64,000 nt of DNA from Leptospira broomii serovar Hurstbridge str. 5399 (GTDB taxonomy: Bacteria; Spirochaetota; Leptospiria; Leptospirales; Leptospiraceae): the NCBI RefSeq assembly GCF_000243715.2, contig NZ_AHMO02000011.1:496001-560000 (forward strand). Direction: 5' to 3'. Below the pieces are notes generated by a model. That model had not been told where the DNA came from. It searched no databases and saw only the letters and a program-made list of their open reading frames with translations. A program made the position numbers and the translations under genes. This document shows positions 38,901-48,189 of the stretch, in pieces; positions within the stretch are counted from its first letter, which is position 1; each line of letters begins with the position of its first letter.

Positions 38901-39461
38901 ATACCCCCAAAGCTGCGGCTCGATGCTCATAAAAATTAAGACAAATAGTAAATACCAACCCCATGTCTTAGGTTTTCGAAAATCGGGATCCTTGCCTATT
39001 AATTGATAAGCGACCCAAAAACATGCAGGATTAATAAAATAGCCTACCAACCAATCTAACAGAAAATCGGGCGGAACGCCTTCCATTAGGTCCGAAATTC
39101 CATACGCAAACGGAACCGCGATTAACGCAGGGTAACCGAAAAGCAAAATGCATAAAAAAACGGACAGGTCCTTGAGGGATTCGAACGTTTGCGCTCCCGG
39201 TACAAAAACGATCAGGGACCCGAGATATCCCGTTATCAGGATCGAAACGAAGGTTACTATGACGCTTAACAATGCCTGCGAATCCCAGGCTTGTCGTTCT
39301 CTACCGAATCCCCACCTACCTCCCGGTCGAAACGTAAAACCGCCGTAGGCGGCAAGCATTAGAGCGAATCCGATCAAATAACCGAAGCGACCCCATACCT
39401 CTAGTAATGGGAGAGGTAATGATGCAAAAATTCCCTCAAACCATTTCAGAATGGGATTCAT
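35931..39461 (-). CDS. Large membrane PAS sensor histidine kinase
   Basis: From ATG 39461 (GGAGG upstream) the kinase is 1176 residues. It has about eight N-terminal transmembrane helices, then an extracytoplasmic Cache-like region (about 310-470), another transmembrane helix, HAMP (about 485-535), two PAS domains (about 550-670 and 675-800), a coiled coil, and a histidine kinase core. The phospho-His lies in [12 protein letters not shown] helical insertion of about 150 residues separates it from the ATPase N box ([13 protein letters not shown]) and G boxes ([17 protein letters not shown]). The paired receiver is coupled by ATGA. The long insertion is unusual. The ligand is unknown. Confidence 0.88.
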   Translation of the reverse strand: MNPILKWFEGIFASLPLPLLEVWGRFGYLIGFALMLAAYGGFTFRPGGRWGFGRERQAWDSQALLSVIVTFVSILITGYLGSLIVFVPGAQTFESLKDLSVFLCILLFGYPALIAVPFAYGISDLMEGVPPDFLLDWLVGYFINPACFWVAYQLIGKDPDFRKPKTWGWYLLFVLIFMSIEPQLWGYICSDKFTSEISYRNIVPALFFTTLVTWIIAPFAMLGAFPLAKRYSLFWAGIPGHIKEKIIGARDWIWESGRGSVKPSGGFYDQGLPIRMFLVTPFIVLVLIMVGMTSYLTLRSSEETANKLAARLHQEISENINLQLDDFLALSERSSEFERRRGVGELLKNTNIATVGRAFIIDRRGKLISSSNQTRSFTPQPNGGESVEDPVIQNAVQKLTQTFGNLQGLDVSTQSSFHIITAKPLSRENWLMQATPYQDNSKSMDWIVITAMPEAYYLEGVRTGNSQSAMVFAVALALSLLIAAFLSSMVTAPISRISQATQAVAGGDLTQRVPMSRLEELRVLSSSFNHMAEQLQEFLHRTKSSEERSRDLIATTPGIVWEADAITFNFTFVSQQAERLLGYSVGDWKEPGFWADHIHPEDRERAVNYCVECTANLKSHEFEYRFIGKDGRTVWLRDLVRVIAEDAKPKWLRGVMVDITERKIIEEKLLERNQFIESILDITPDILYIYDIVEMKNVYSNNGIQLVLGYSVEEIQEMGSKILPILIHPEDYQVYMDRIVPKYATTGDKDLIEHYYRIRHKDGNWRWLTSRELIYRRNSDGSPKEIFGISYDITKNKQAEATILDLNATLEKRIEIRTDELKKSNESLVEAVQNLEKTMHELKDAQGQLLLSEKLATLGQLAASMTHELNTPLGAIVSSNRAILDIIQDEIKSIPNLLSNLNEEDLKRFKIILDVGLREASRSEEFPNRTLRKEVFRTLRESGIKDYESIANSVIETGLYRVEHDLPWLLQSENASEILQAVASLSTIVRLSNVISIATGKASHVVEALKNYLNPGGEVQEDEISLVDVRSEIETILTLYHSKIKYGVEIVRNYDTNEKCLGNADKLNQVWINLLNNGLHSMDYKGKMEIIIEKKEPWIITSFIDSGTGIPKEIQGKIFEPFFTTKKHGEGVGLGLDICKKIIEKMGGRIEFESAPGRTKFSVWLKSANSSKEALP

Positions 39462-39680
39462 TCTTAGCCTCCACTCCTTCAATAGATGTAAAATTATTTC
39501 GATTCATGCCAAACCAGAATTATTAAGGTCGAGACCGATCCTTATTATCTATTACTCGAAAGAAATACCAGAATAAATCCGCTGCCGAAGGACGAGAAAT
39601 TTAATTCTATAGGAAAAAATCAAACTCATTAAAGAGTCGATTGGGTGAGGATTTACGTAATTCTTCGCTTAATAAAAATA

Positions 39681-40715
39681 CTAAAATTCGAAACGCTTAC
39701 GGTTATTTTTTCGCATTCCGAATCGCAAAGTCCGTTCAACGACGTTTCGCCTGATATTAAAGTAGAAAAGCGCGTAATCCGCAACATGATAGTTGTCGCT
39801 CCAATATTGCCTGTAACCGGTATGGTTCGGTTCCGTCACTCTTAAAACACCGGCTTCACAAACGGCTCCGCAGATTTCCGAATCCACTCGATCAAATGAG
39901 AGAGGAACTCCTCCAAAATTCTCTTTTGCCGATCTAAACTCCTGCTTTAGATCCCAACTTAATGGATTCACGCAAATGTACGGGCCGGAAGAATCGTTTG
40001 GAAGCACTGGTACTTTAGCATTCTTGGAAAAAGATCTCCAAGAAACGAAGCATCTTGTTTGGAATTTTTCTTCGCAAGCGGGAATCCCGTTCGTATCCGA
40101 AAGCGGAACCGCTCCGCCGATTAAATATGCAACTATAAGTTTTTCCGAAAGAGGTTTATGAGAAAACCTTTCTCTTAGAAGTCGAACTGCATGCCTTGTT
40201 CCTTGACTGTGGGAAGCGATTATGATAGGTCGCCCTTGATTCCACAATCTTAGATAAGTATCGAACGCTTTCAAGACGTCCGAATAAGCTAGATCAAGAG
40301 CCTTTATACCGTCCGCCGCATCTAGAAACGAATATATAGTAGCTTGTCTATATCTTGGCGCAAAAATTCGGCCGACCTCATTGAACACGGTCGCCTGCCT
40401 TCGGATCGATTCCATATCGGTTCTATCATTTACGCTTTCGTCATCCATCGATGCATTCCAAGTACGACCGAAGTAGGTGGTAGGATGAATAAAGAAGATA
40501 TCGACTCCATAGGAATCGAATTTATAAACTTTATAGGGAGATACCGGAATACTAAATGCCTGACTATCTTTTCCGGGAATCGCCGCCCAAGATTTTAAGT
40601 TCTCGTAATTCGGAACAGCCGGAGGAACGGTTTTCTGAAAAGATAAAGGAGGGCGAATTAACCAAAGACAAGACGGAATAGAGAGGATTGCGATCAGCGG
40701 AAATAATTTCTTCAT
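39681..40715 (-). CDS. DUF3089 alpha/beta-hydrolase-like protein, probably exported
   Basis: The 344-residue product starts with a hydrophobic export segment (FPLIAILSIPSCLWLI) with a possible Cys for lipidation, but the lipobox is weak. It matches DUF3089: GVDIFFIHPTTYFG, then the nucleophile elbow HSQGTRHA and a late YHVADYALFY with the family's His/Asp. DUF3089 is an alpha/beta-hydrolase relative of unknown substrate. GGAGCGT precedes the ATG. An inverted repeat about 65 bp upstream could control it. The gene is not in an evident operon. Confidence 0.85.
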   Translation of the reverse strand: MKKLFPLIAILSIPSCLWLIRPPLSFQKTVPPAVPNYENLKSWAAIPGKDSQAFSIPVSPYKVYKFDSYGVDIFFIHPTTYFGRTWNASMDDESVNDRTDMESIRRQATVFNEVGRIFAPRYRQATIYSFLDAADGIKALDLAYSDVLKAFDTYLRLWNQGRPIIIASHSQGTRHAVRLLRERFSHKPLSEKLIVAYLIGGAVPLSDTNGIPACEEKFQTRCFVSWRSFSKNAKVPVLPNDSSGPYICVNPLSWDLKQEFRSAKENFGGVPLSFDRVDSEICGAVCEAGVLRVTEPNHTGYRQYWSDNYHVADYALFYFNIRRNVVERTLRFGMRKNNRKRFEF

Positions 40716-40779
40716 ACGCTCCGTACGGTAACACGTCAGGCATTACGGTAAATTAAATCTTAATCGTGATTCGATTGAC

Positions 40780-40800
40780 GTATAGAATAATTTTCTATAC
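40780..40800. promoter_or_regulatory. Perfect 8-bp inverted repeat upstream of the DUF3089 gene
   Basis: gtatagaa (40780-40787) and ttctatac (40793-40800) flank a 5-nt centre. It is 65 bp upstream of the DUF3089 start and about 37 bp past the stop of the preceding minus-strand gene. It has no U tract, so an operator is more likely than a terminator. Confidence 0.4.
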
Positions 40801-40836
40801 ATTATTGGGCAAGAGGATCGAACTCGGAATGGTCTC

Positions 40837-41217
40837 CTACTCCTCCGTATTTCTCTCGTCGATCGCCTTTATTTCCTTATAAAACGATAAAGAATTCAAT
40901 GCCAAAGCAAGCTCGGATTTACGATTCGCCAATTCCCATCTCAAAGTTCGAATTTCCGACTTTAGTGCAGTCGTTTCGCTGATCATTTCGAGCATCTGAG
41001 AACGTAACCAACGTATTTGTTTTTTTTGAATCTTCGCTTTTGCGAGTAACCGCCAAACGAAGATAACATTCTTCATGGATCTCGGAACTTTTAAGGTCCC
41101 CGTCGCCGACAAAGTTCTCTCCTTTAAGGCGAGAGAATGACGAAGTCCTTTTACTAGAAACGATTCGCCGAGCAATCCCTCAAAATAAGCAATGCTAAAC
41201 CAGTTCGAAGTTTTCAT
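40837..41217 (-). CDS. Hypothetical protein with C-terminal coiled coil
   Basis: The 126-residue frame has a helical, charged second half (KKQIRWLRSQMLEMISETTAL then KSEIRTLRWELANRKSEL) predicted to form a coiled coil. The first 45 residues are less regular, so the real start may be the Met about residue 48. No family is recognised and there is no strong ribosome site at either start. The coiled coil suggests a structural or partner-binding role. Confidence 0.5.
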   Translation of the reverse strand: MKTSNWFSIAYFEGLLGESFLVKGLRHSLALKERTLSATGTLKVPRSMKNVIFVWRLLAKAKIQKKQIRWLRSQMLEMISETTALKSEIRTLRWELANRKSELALALNSLSFYKEIKAIDERNTEE

Positions 41218-41450
41218 GAATTTAATATATAAAGACTACCCTAACAAGAATAAAGCTAGAAGGTCCTCTATCATCTATTCAATGAACCGCTTGACCATTG
41301 CCTTAAATTATTAAATATGAGTCATGCCGAGAACGCTTTGTCTATGCACCTTACGTTTATGTTCGCCGCTAAAGCATTTCTTTCACGGAAACCATATGCT
41401 ACATTGTGGCATTTTTCAATAATAAAAATCTATTTAGTAGATAAAAAATC

Positions 41451-41843
41451 TTGAAAACACCTGCGGAACGATTTCAGCATATATTGGACAATTTTCCGGG
41501 AACTCAAGAGGAGTTCGGAAATACCATACGTAAATCTAGGCAATTAATCGGGGCGTATGCCGCAGGAAAGCGAATCATACCGGAAGCAACTGCATTAATA
41601 ATAGAGTTAGTTCACGGATACAATAAGGAATGGTTGCTTAAAGGAGTCGGTCCGGAAAAAACCCAATTAACGAATCCGATTAAAGCTCTAAATAGGAAGG
41701 ATTCGGATAGAAAATTAATTCGGAAGATAAATGGTCGAGAGGGCATAGTTGATCTAATCGAAGATCTATTACAGCTCTCCGTAAAAGAAACCGAAAGAAT
41801 TCATAAAACCATTAAGAGTATCATTCGCAAGGGAAAGAAATAG
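41451..41843 (+). CDS. XRE-like small helix-turn-helix protein
   Basis: The 130-residue product has an N-terminal helix-turn-helix resembling XRE/phage CI proteins: TQEEFGNTIRKSRQLIGAYAAGKRIIPEATAL then NKEWLLKGVGPEK (in pieces). The last block is typical of phage-repressor-like regulators. The rest is a basic, helical tail. The start is a TTG without a clear ribosome site, so the true start may differ. It converges tail to tail with the 7-TM gene, with only 4 bp between stops. A regulator role is inferred. Confidence 0.6.
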   Translation: MKTPAERFQHILDNFPGTQEEFGNTIRKSRQLIGAYAAGKRIIPEATALIIELVHGYNKEWLLKGVGPEKTQLTNPIKALNRKDSDRKLIRKINGREGIVDLIEDLLQLSVKETERIHKTIKSIIRKGKK

Positions 41844-41847
41844 GCCG

Positions 41848-42774
41848 CTATTTTAAATGCTTCCCGAATATTTTAACTAAGATATCGACCCTTTCCCTAT
41901 AAGGTAGATCCATAGCCTCACCCAGCCGATAATCGTGCGCGATTAAATTCATGGTCAAGCGTCTCTTCCTGGCTAAATCTTGAACTTCATAATCCATAGG
42001 ATCAGTCAGACGATAAAAGAATCCGTAAATCGGTTTTGTAATCCTCACGAAATGCGGAAGATCAGGCTCATACATCGAGAAGGTCCTGAGCTTAAATGCA
42101 TTACAGTTTACGATCGCTACAGTCCAGATAAAAATACCGAAAATGGAACCTATCGCAGCCTGCCCGCCGGAAAAAATCCCGTAATGAGTCGGCTTAATCC
42201 AAATATACCATCCTACAGAAACGATGGGAGGCAAAAGTCCTAACAGCAACAAAACCGAACTCGCTCTCGTTTTTCCCCTAAAGCGAATCGCATTCCTTCC
42301 AAAATTAAAAATTGCGATCAGGAAAAGTAACAGAGAATGCAAAAGAATTCCGGAATAAACGAACGTCCTCGTAAATCTAAGCTGCTCCCCGGGGTTAGAA
42401 GCGAGGGTCAATACGTTCAATCTTAGGCTTTCTTCCAAAAAGAAACCGACAAGGATTAGGTGAGGAATCAGCCATTTCCAATTTGGACGGTAGACTTTCG
42501 CATTGTACGATATTGATATTAAATAGATAAGAAAAGGAGCGGGTATACTCGATGCCAGACCCAAATTTAATAAGACATTCAGCCAAGAATAGGGGACAAT
42601 CTCCCTAAGTATAAAAGAGGAAAACCAAAGCCCCATAAATAAAGTCATGACGCCAAACAGAATCTGCACGGCTTTCCTCGGCTTAGGAACGAGTATTAAC
42701 GCTCCTAAGACTACAAAAAAAAGAGCCGCGCAAAGATTCAATGCGACGACATGATTCGATGCAACAATTGACAT
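41848..42774 (-). CDS. Seven-transmembrane protein resembling histidine-kinase N-terminal sensor
   Basis: This 308-residue membrane protein has about seven hydrophobic helices spread over residues 8-230, followed by a cytoplasmic tail of about 70 residues. The arrangement recalls the 7-TM N-terminal region of some histidine kinases, but no kinase, cyclase or phosphatase domain follows. It may be a stand-alone receptor or channel. The gene starts inside the acyltransferase-fold gene (37-bp overlap) and has AAGGCGCAAGC upstream. The tight overlap implies the two proteins work together. The family call is tentative. Confidence 0.6.
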   Translation of the reverse strand: MSIVASNHVVALNLCAALFFVVLGALILVPKPRKAVQILFGVMTLFMGLWFSSFILREIVPYSWLNVLLNLGLASSIPAPFLIYLISISYNAKVYRPNWKWLIPHLILVGFFLEESLRLNVLTLASNPGEQLRFTRTFVYSGILLHSLLLFLIAIFNFGRNAIRFRGKTRASSVLLLLGLLPPIVSVGWYIWIKPTHYGIFSGGQAAIGSIFGIFIWTVAIVNCNAFKLRTFSMYEPDLPHFVRITKPIYGFFYRLTDPMDYEVQDLARKRRLTMNLIAHDYRLGEAMDLPYRERVDILVKIFGKHLK

Positions 42775-43439
42775 GCTTGCGCCTTATTTAAAGTAATAAA
42801 CGCAGCAATTTCAAGCAAACTTTTTTTGGGAATCTCGATTGTTTTAAAAAGTACCAATTCCCCATTGCAACGGAAGTCAGGAAAATAAATAGGTCCTGGA
42901 TAATCCACGCTATGAATGGCGCCGGCAGCTAAATAAACACGTTCTATTCCCCGACGAAAGGGGCTGTACATCCCAAAGACTCGCGAGTAATTTCGCTTAA
43001 TACAATAATCAGCGACACATCCGAAATTAAGAAAAGCTGCATATGTCCCTCGCGGAGTCCTTAAGAAAGCGACAGAATTCCAATCCGCGACATTCCGATC
43101 CAGGACGGCATATCGTTTCGGTAAATCCCCTAAGATCACTCCGATTTCCAAAGGAATTAAATTATTCGGTCTTTTTTCCACGATCCGCATTACCGATAAA
43201 ATTTCTTCTCCCTTGGTGATAATAAACCAAATCGACCAAGGATCCAAATCGAAAGCTCTCCATTCCGAATCCTCATTACCCACATCCTCGTTCGCTTTTC
43301 TAACAAAGTCCTTTATTCGATGGATGAGAGGCCCCTGTGAAAAGCCCGCCACTTTCCAGCATTCGAACGAATCATTCTTCCAATAAACGGACACGCCTAC
43401 CGGCGAGGTTTCTTGTTCTGTTTCTTCTGCTACAAACAT
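42738..43439 (-). CDS. Acyltransferase-fold protein, LuxI/FeeM (autoinducer synthase)-like
   Basis: The 233-residue soluble product has a GNAT-like layout. FDLDPWSIWFI corresponds to the D.D..S segment of LuxI-type and FeeM-type acyl synthases. GEEILSVMRIVEKRP recalls the 'G....R....P' strand-loop, and the later GTYAAFLNFGCVADY with RVFGMYSP fits the acyl-CoA/ACP-binding half. The Glu usually found in the E..R motif appears replaced (WNSVAFLR). GGAGAGAAT precedes the ATG. It overlaps a 7-TM protein by 37 bp. It may make an acylated amino acid or lactone, but a plain GNAT acetyltransferase cannot be excluded. Confidence 0.45.
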   Translation of the reverse strand: MFVAEETEQETSPVGVSVYWKNDSFECWKVAGFSQGPLIHRIKDFVRKANEDVGNEDSEWRAFDLDPWSIWFIITKGEEILSVMRIVEKRPNNLIPLEIGVILGDLPKRYAVLDRNVADWNSVAFLRTPRGTYAAFLNFGCVADYCIKRNYSRVFGMYSPFRRGIERVYLAAGAIHSVDYPGPIYFPDFRCNGELVLFKTIEIPKKSLLEIAAFITLNKAQACQLLHRIMSSH

Positions 43440-43644
43440 ATTCTCTCCGCGAGACCGAACGCCTCATATGCTAGATGATTATGTCATGTCGATAGACATT
43501 CACAAAGGATAAGTTTCCGTTATATTCAAAAGTAAAATAAGGATAAGAACCGAAGATAATACTCCAGATGCATTTTGGTAGGAAGGTTCTCAAATTTTAT
43601 CGAAATGAATAACTATACTTAATCTCCGAATAAAAAATACCCCC

Positions 43645-43676
43645 TTAGGCATAGATAAAGCCTAGAATTTTCTTAT
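43645..43676 (+). terminator. Hairpin with T-rich tail and no upstream gene
   Basis: The arms ttaggc (43645-43650) and gcctag (43660-43665) form a 6-bp stem (one G-T pair) with a 9-nt loop, followed by aattttcttatttttt. It has intrinsic-terminator form on the plus strand. No plus-strand CDS lies before it in 43440-43864, so a small RNA is possible. Confidence 0.4.
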
Positions 43677-43864
43677 TTTTTAATTAACTTTGAATGTATT
43701 AGTAAAAACGAAAGAACTTTCGTTTGAAATTCTTTTGATCTAATCTAAAGACCTGACGGCGTTAAAATTAAATGAACGCATGTTCGAAGCATATCGGCTA
43801 CTCGATCCGTTATTGGAGGCTGCTGCTCGCGGATTAAGTCCGGAGCCGCGGAGATTTGTCAGGT

Positions 43865-44530
43865 TTAAAAACCCGAATTATTCCGAAGAAGACCGATGTC
43901 ACCTGCCCTTCTTACTAATTCGGCCCGATTATGCACATTCATTTTTTTATAAATGTTCTTAACGTGATGCTGGATCGTATATTTACTGACTCCAAGGAAT
44001 TCGGCTACTCGGTTAATCGTTTTTCCTTTTACCATCTCGTCTAAGATTTGTTTTTCCTTCTTAGTCAGTTTCACTTCGCTCGAACTTTCAATTCGCTTGA
44101 AACTATTTAAAACTCGAAACGCAATCGTAGGTGTGATAATGGCTCCACCGCGTAAAACTATATCGATGATGTCCGCTATATCCTGTAATTCCGATTTAAG
44201 TATATATCCTATCGCTCCGTAACCTAGAGATTTGAAAATAAGTTCGTCGGAATTCATATTGCTTAACATGATTTTGCTAGTTTCGGGCTCTCTTTCCGAA
44301 AGTTTTGCGGCCAAGTCCACTCCGTTCATTCCGGGAAGCATAATATCTAGAAATACTATATCCAGGCCTCTCCCTTTCTTATCCTGCAAAAAAGCCTCTG
44401 CAGACTCCCAATGAAGGAGCATACCGATCTGCGGTAAGGCCTCTAGTACCTTTATAATTTGCTCCTTATAATTGGAATCGTTTTCGACAATCCCGATATT
44501 CACGATCTTCTTTTCTTCATTCTCATTCAT
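43865..44530 (-). CDS. NarL/FixJ-family (LuxR-type) response regulator
   Basis: The 221-residue protein has a receiver domain with phosphoacceptor Asp in VFLDIMLPGMNG and Lys in YILKSEL, joined to a C-terminal GerE/LuxR helix-turn-helix (LTKKEKQILDEMVKGKTINRVAEFLGVSKYTIQHHVKNIYKKM in pieces). It is the DNA-binding output of the hybrid kinase gene 15 nt upstream on the same strand. AAGG lies upstream of ATG 44530. Target genes are unknown. Confidence 0.92.
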   Translation of the reverse strand: MNENEEKKIVNIGIVENDSNYKEQIIKVLEALPQIGMLLHWESAEAFLQDKKGRGLDIVFLDIMLPGMNGVDLAAKLSEREPETSKIMLSNMNSDELIFKSLGYGAIGYILKSELQDIADIIDIVLRGGAIITPTIAFRVLNSFKRIESSSEVKLTKKEKQILDEMVKGKTINRVAEFLGVSKYTIQHHVKNIYKKMNVHNRAELVRRAGDIGLLRNNSGF

Positions 44531-44545
44531 TTGATTTACTTAACC

Positions 44546-47500
44546 TTAATATTCGGAAATTTTTCCGAAGGGTATTTGCAGAGTGATTTGATAACCGCTA
44601 TCCGAAAGAATCATTTTCATTCGACCTTCCAACTTAGCGGATCTTTGAATTAAATTTTCGGTTCCGCGTCCGGTCCCGTGTTCCTTTAAATGATATAATG
44701 ATTCCGATCTCATATCCATCACGATTTCGCGATTCTTAGACTCGAAATTCCATCTAGAAATTCCGATTCCGTATTTCAAATCGTTATTCGCAATCTCGTT
44801 AACGATTCCGTAAAGTTCCATTAAACTATTCTCATTCGGTTTTATTACAAAATTTTTAATCAGACCTTCGTCGCATTGAAAGTCAAGGTCTCTCCCTGCA
44901 TCTGAATACCTTCTTAACAATATCAGGTTTATCCCGGAAAAGAAATTTTCCGATACCAATCCTAAATCCTCTATTTTAAGCATCTGATCCCGAAGCATCT
45001 GAATGGATTGATTTACGTTACCGTTGATTTTACGGATCAGAGCGGGGTCCGGAACTTCCGAATTCAGCAGCTCTTCGGAAAGGAACTTTAAATCGATTAG
45101 CTTTCCACCCAAATGGTCGTGAAGATCGATATTAATTTTCTGTCTTACCGTATTAATCGCGATTCTCTTCTCGTTTTCTTGGTGCATTAAATTCTTATGC
45201 CCTCTTGCAAGCTCGATAAGGTTATTTACTCTCCTAATCAATTGTTCAAAGTTAAACGGTTTGAGCAAATAGTCGTTAGCTCCCGCGTTTAACGCATTTA
45301 CTAAATCCTTATCCTGATTTTTAGCGGTAAGCATCAAGATAGGCAATTCGAGAGCGGAATAACTATTTCTAATCTCTTTAGCGGTTTCTAATCCGGAAAA
45401 CCTAGGCATCATTACATCTAGAATAATTACGTTAAACGACTTATCATTTGCCAAAATGTCAAGAGCTTCCAACCCGCTTCTTACGGCGAGGCAATCCATT
45501 TTACATAAAGCAAGGTAGTTACCGATGACTTCCAAATTTATCGGTTCGTCATCGACTGCGAGGATTCTGACCGATCCGCGCGAAAAATCGTCGTTTGCTT
45601 TTAAAAAATAGGAATCCGGAGTAAAATTCAATTCCAGAGAACTGATCTCGCTTTTTATATACTGTTCCGCATTTGGTTTAGAATCGGATCGTTCTGAAGA
45701 TTGATCGCTTACGGGCATCGTGAAGTAAAACCGAGCACCGTTTCCATCTTCGGACTCGACCCCTATTTCCCCTCCATGTAGCCTTACTAACGCTTTACTA
45801 ATCGCTAATCCGAGCCCCGCCCCGCCTACATTTCGTGCATCCCCTCCATCGGCTTGTTCAAAAAAATCGAATATCTTTTTCTGATCATCTTTTTTAACGC
45901 CGATACCGGTATCTTGTACACTGACTTCCGCAAATTGCGAATCGATCAATCTGGCGCTGATAGTAATAACACCGCTCTCCGTGAACTTAATCGCGTTACC
46001 TATTAAATTTTGTAGAATTTGCTGTAATCTATTCTCATCCGCCTTGAGATGGGGAAAATCCGCAGGCACTGAATTTACCAAACTAAGTTTCGATTCATCC
46101 ACATTTATTCGATTTAATCCCAGCGTAAATTCGACGGACTGGCGTAGATCAACCGGTATTCTATTTAGCACAAGATCCTTATGCTTTAATTTCGAAAAAT
46201 CTAAAATATCATTCACTAATGCAGATAGTCTTTCTCCGCTAGCGATAATCATAGTCATCTGCCTGTCCAAAAAACGGGACAAAGGTCCTGCAGCTCCCCT
46301 CTTTACTGAATCGGCTATCCCGATGATTCCTTGCAATGGAGTCCGCAATTCGTGCGACGTATTCGCCAAAAATTCGTCTTTCAACTTATCTAGTGAAACC
46401 AATCGTCGGTTCGATTCGAGCAACTCATCGGTAAGTTTCTCCGATAAATTGTATGCGTAGGAAAATCTTTGCGACACCATGAATGCCTGAGCAATAAAAA
46501 AGAAGGAAATACCGTAAGAGAGGAAATAAGTGGTATTTATTATCATATTAGCGTAAAGAAGATCGTTGATGATAATCGTGAATAAACCTATAAAGAGTGT
46601 GAGCCCGATCCAAGCGCCCGGTCGATCTTTCTTAACGGCCCTACTTAATGCAAAAAGAAGGTACAACCCTCCGGATACTAAAAGTAGACTAAATAAAGGA
46701 AGTGTTCTGGAATAAGTCTCTAATTCCGTAAAAAGTACGATAACGCTTAATGCTAAAGACCCGACAACCAAGGTAGTCGTCGCAGGCTTCCTAACTTCAT
46801 CCGGAAACATCGAACGAAGAAAAAGAGCGAAAAAAATACTCTCTAAGTAAACCGAAAGTAATTCCAAACGGTAGGAAAGATTAAAGTCAAATTCAGGAAA
46901 AGCGGAAAACGCAAATCTTTCCCCTGTCAAAACCATCCGAATCATGGCGAACAGACACACGAGCCCGAAATACAAATTGAAACGGTCTCTTCTGAGGAAC
47001 GCAAAAAGACTCAACTGATAAAGTCCCATTACGGAAAGACCGCCGCTCATGAATAAATCGAACCAAATACTTCTTTGTCTCAGAATCGATAATTCCGAAT
47101 GATTTCCTATAAAAACGCGCCCCCAAAGCCCTCCTTTAGAATGCGAAAAATTCGAAACCTCCACAATTAATTCATTATCTTTTTCTAATGTAAATGGTTC
47201 GCTTACCGCAGGACGATAGAGCGGCTTCGCGGTCTCCCTGGTCTTTCCGACAGTTCCGTTCGATAATAAGAGCTTACCGTTGACGAACAGCCTATACGCA
47301 GTGGCTGCTTCCAACATTTTAATCGAAATGTCCGGGACCGGTTTGTCCGTCAAAATTCTCATCCGATAGGACGCGAATCCGAATCCTGGAAATTTCCCGG
47401 ATTCGTAATTATTCCATGCGTCGGGGACGGGTTCATACAGAACTTTCAGTCCGTGGGATTCGCTTGATCGAAGTCGTTTGCTGGATGCAGCTTCCGCTAC

Positions 47501-47755
47501 CGAATAGAATTCCTGCCAATAAAATTCCCATATCCCGTCCAATCCGAGTAATCCCTGAGTATTAAAATCCCAGCCGGACCTCAAATCAAGAATGCCGTTC
47601 TTAACTTTCGGGATATTTTCGGAGCGCGATAATTGCGTGCAATAAATATGGAAGATACAAAATTGAACGACTATAAAATAGAAAAGTGCAGTTCGGAGGA
47701 TATATTGCAAATCGCGTTGAGTTGATTTCAATTTCATTCTAACGAACTCTTTCAT
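44546..47755 (-). CDS. DISM-type hybrid sensor kinase with HisKA, receiver and NarX-type kinase end
   Basis: From ATG 47755 (AAAGGAATC upstream) the protein is 1069 residues. It has an N-terminal helix, an extracytoplasmic DISM-like domain, seven transmembrane helices, and a coiled linker. A classical HisKA with phospho-His in NTSHELRTPLQG follows, then an HATPase (NLIGNAIKF; GAGLGLAI), a receiver (VIILDVMMPRFSG) and a C-terminal HisKA_3-like dimer region (DLHDHLGGKL) with a second HATPase (GTGRGTENL). Two kinase modules in one chain are unusual. The NarL regulator next to it suits the C-terminal module. The sensor half is paralogous to the adenylate cyclase at 11773. Confidence 0.88.
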   Translation of the reverse strand: MKEFVRMKLKSTQRDLQYILRTALFYFIVVQFCIFHIYCTQLSRSENIPKVKNGILDLRSGWDFNTQGLLGLDGIWEFYWQEFYSVAEAASSKRLRSSESHGLKVLYEPVPDAWNNYESGKFPGFGFASYRMRILTDKPVPDISIKMLEAATAYRLFVNGKLLLSNGTVGKTRETAKPLYRPAVSEPFTLEKDNELIVEVSNFSHSKGGLWGRVFIGNHSELSILRQRSIWFDLFMSGGLSVMGLYQLSLFAFLRRDRFNLYFGLVCLFAMIRMVLTGERFAFSAFPEFDFNLSYRLELLSVYLESIFFALFLRSMFPDEVRKPATTTLVVGSLALSVIVLFTELETYSRTLPLFSLLLVSGGLYLLFALSRAVKKDRPGAWIGLTLFIGLFTIIINDLLYANMIINTTYFLSYGISFFFIAQAFMVSQRFSYAYNLSEKLTDELLESNRRLVSLDKLKDEFLANTSHELRTPLQGIIGIADSVKRGAAGPLSRFLDRQMTMIIASGERLSALVNDILDFSKLKHKDLVLNRIPVDLRQSVEFTLGLNRINVDESKLSLVNSVPADFPHLKADENRLQQILQNLIGNAIKFTESGVITISARLIDSQFAEVSVQDTGIGVKKDDQKKIFDFFEQADGGDARNVGGAGLGLAISKALVRLHGGEIGVESEDGNGARFYFTMPVSDQSSERSDSKPNAEQYIKSEISSLELNFTPDSYFLKANDDFSRGSVRILAVDDEPINLEVIGNYLALCKMDCLAVRSGLEALDILANDKSFNVIILDVMMPRFSGLETAKEIRNSYSALELPILMLTAKNQDKDLVNALNAGANDYLLKPFNFEQLIRRVNNLIELARGHKNLMHQENEKRIAINTVRQKINIDLHDHLGGKLIDLKFLSEELLNSEVPDPALIRKINGNVNQSIQMLRDQMLKIEDLGLVSENFFSGINLILLRRYSDAGRDLDFQCDEGLIKNFVIKPNENSLMELYGIVNEIANNDLKYGIGISRWNFESKNREIVMDMRSESLYHLKEHGTGRGTENLIQRSAKLEGRMKMILSDSGYQITLQIPFGKISEY

Positions 47756-48061
47756 AGAACTGATTCCTTTATATTTCGAAATCAAGAAAGAATTTTATTA
47801 GTTTATTTATCGATCTATTTATTCCAGATCGAATTTGCAATAGGCGCAAAACTACTCGTTTAAGGGATATGTGCAATTTCTCATCGACACTCGTCGAAAT
47901 CCCCGCTTTACCGGCTGATTCAGGACCGAAAGCCGGAGACGAATTAAATTATTTAAGTTTTCTGACTTTGAATTTGATCAATCGATTCAATCCTCCTCGG
48001 TTAAACGACTTCAATTTATGTAAAATTCCTTCTTCGTTAACTAAGTTCGAATATTATTTTC

Positions 48062-48089
48062 CGCTATCGTCCGGATAGCGTATTTTATT
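48062..48089 (+). terminator. Strong hairpin with T-rich tail upstream of the soluble hybrid kinase
   Basis: The 7-bp arms cgctatc (48062-48068) and gatagcg (48074-48080) surround a 5-nt loop, followed by tattttatt. It is a good intrinsic terminator on the plus strand. The gap 47786-48061 holds only a weak 69-codon frame ending within the hairpin. A small RNA or short peptide gene is possible. Confidence 0.55.
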
Positions 48090-48189
48090 AACAAATGTTA
48101 ACGACCTTACTTAATTCTAAAAATGTCTTATATTATAAAAGGACCATTTCGACCTTTCGACTTTGATTTAACGGAAAAAAGGAGCTTCG

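Noticed and set aside
43780..43962. 60-codon plus-strand frame at the end of the NarL regulator
   Set aside because: Overlaps the C-terminal helix-turn-helix of the NarL gene on the opposite strand; shadow.
47869..48078. 69-codon open frame ending in a hairpin
   Set aside because: Composition not protein-like and the only upstream AAGGG is two bases from the ATG; kept only as part of the orphan-terminator finding.
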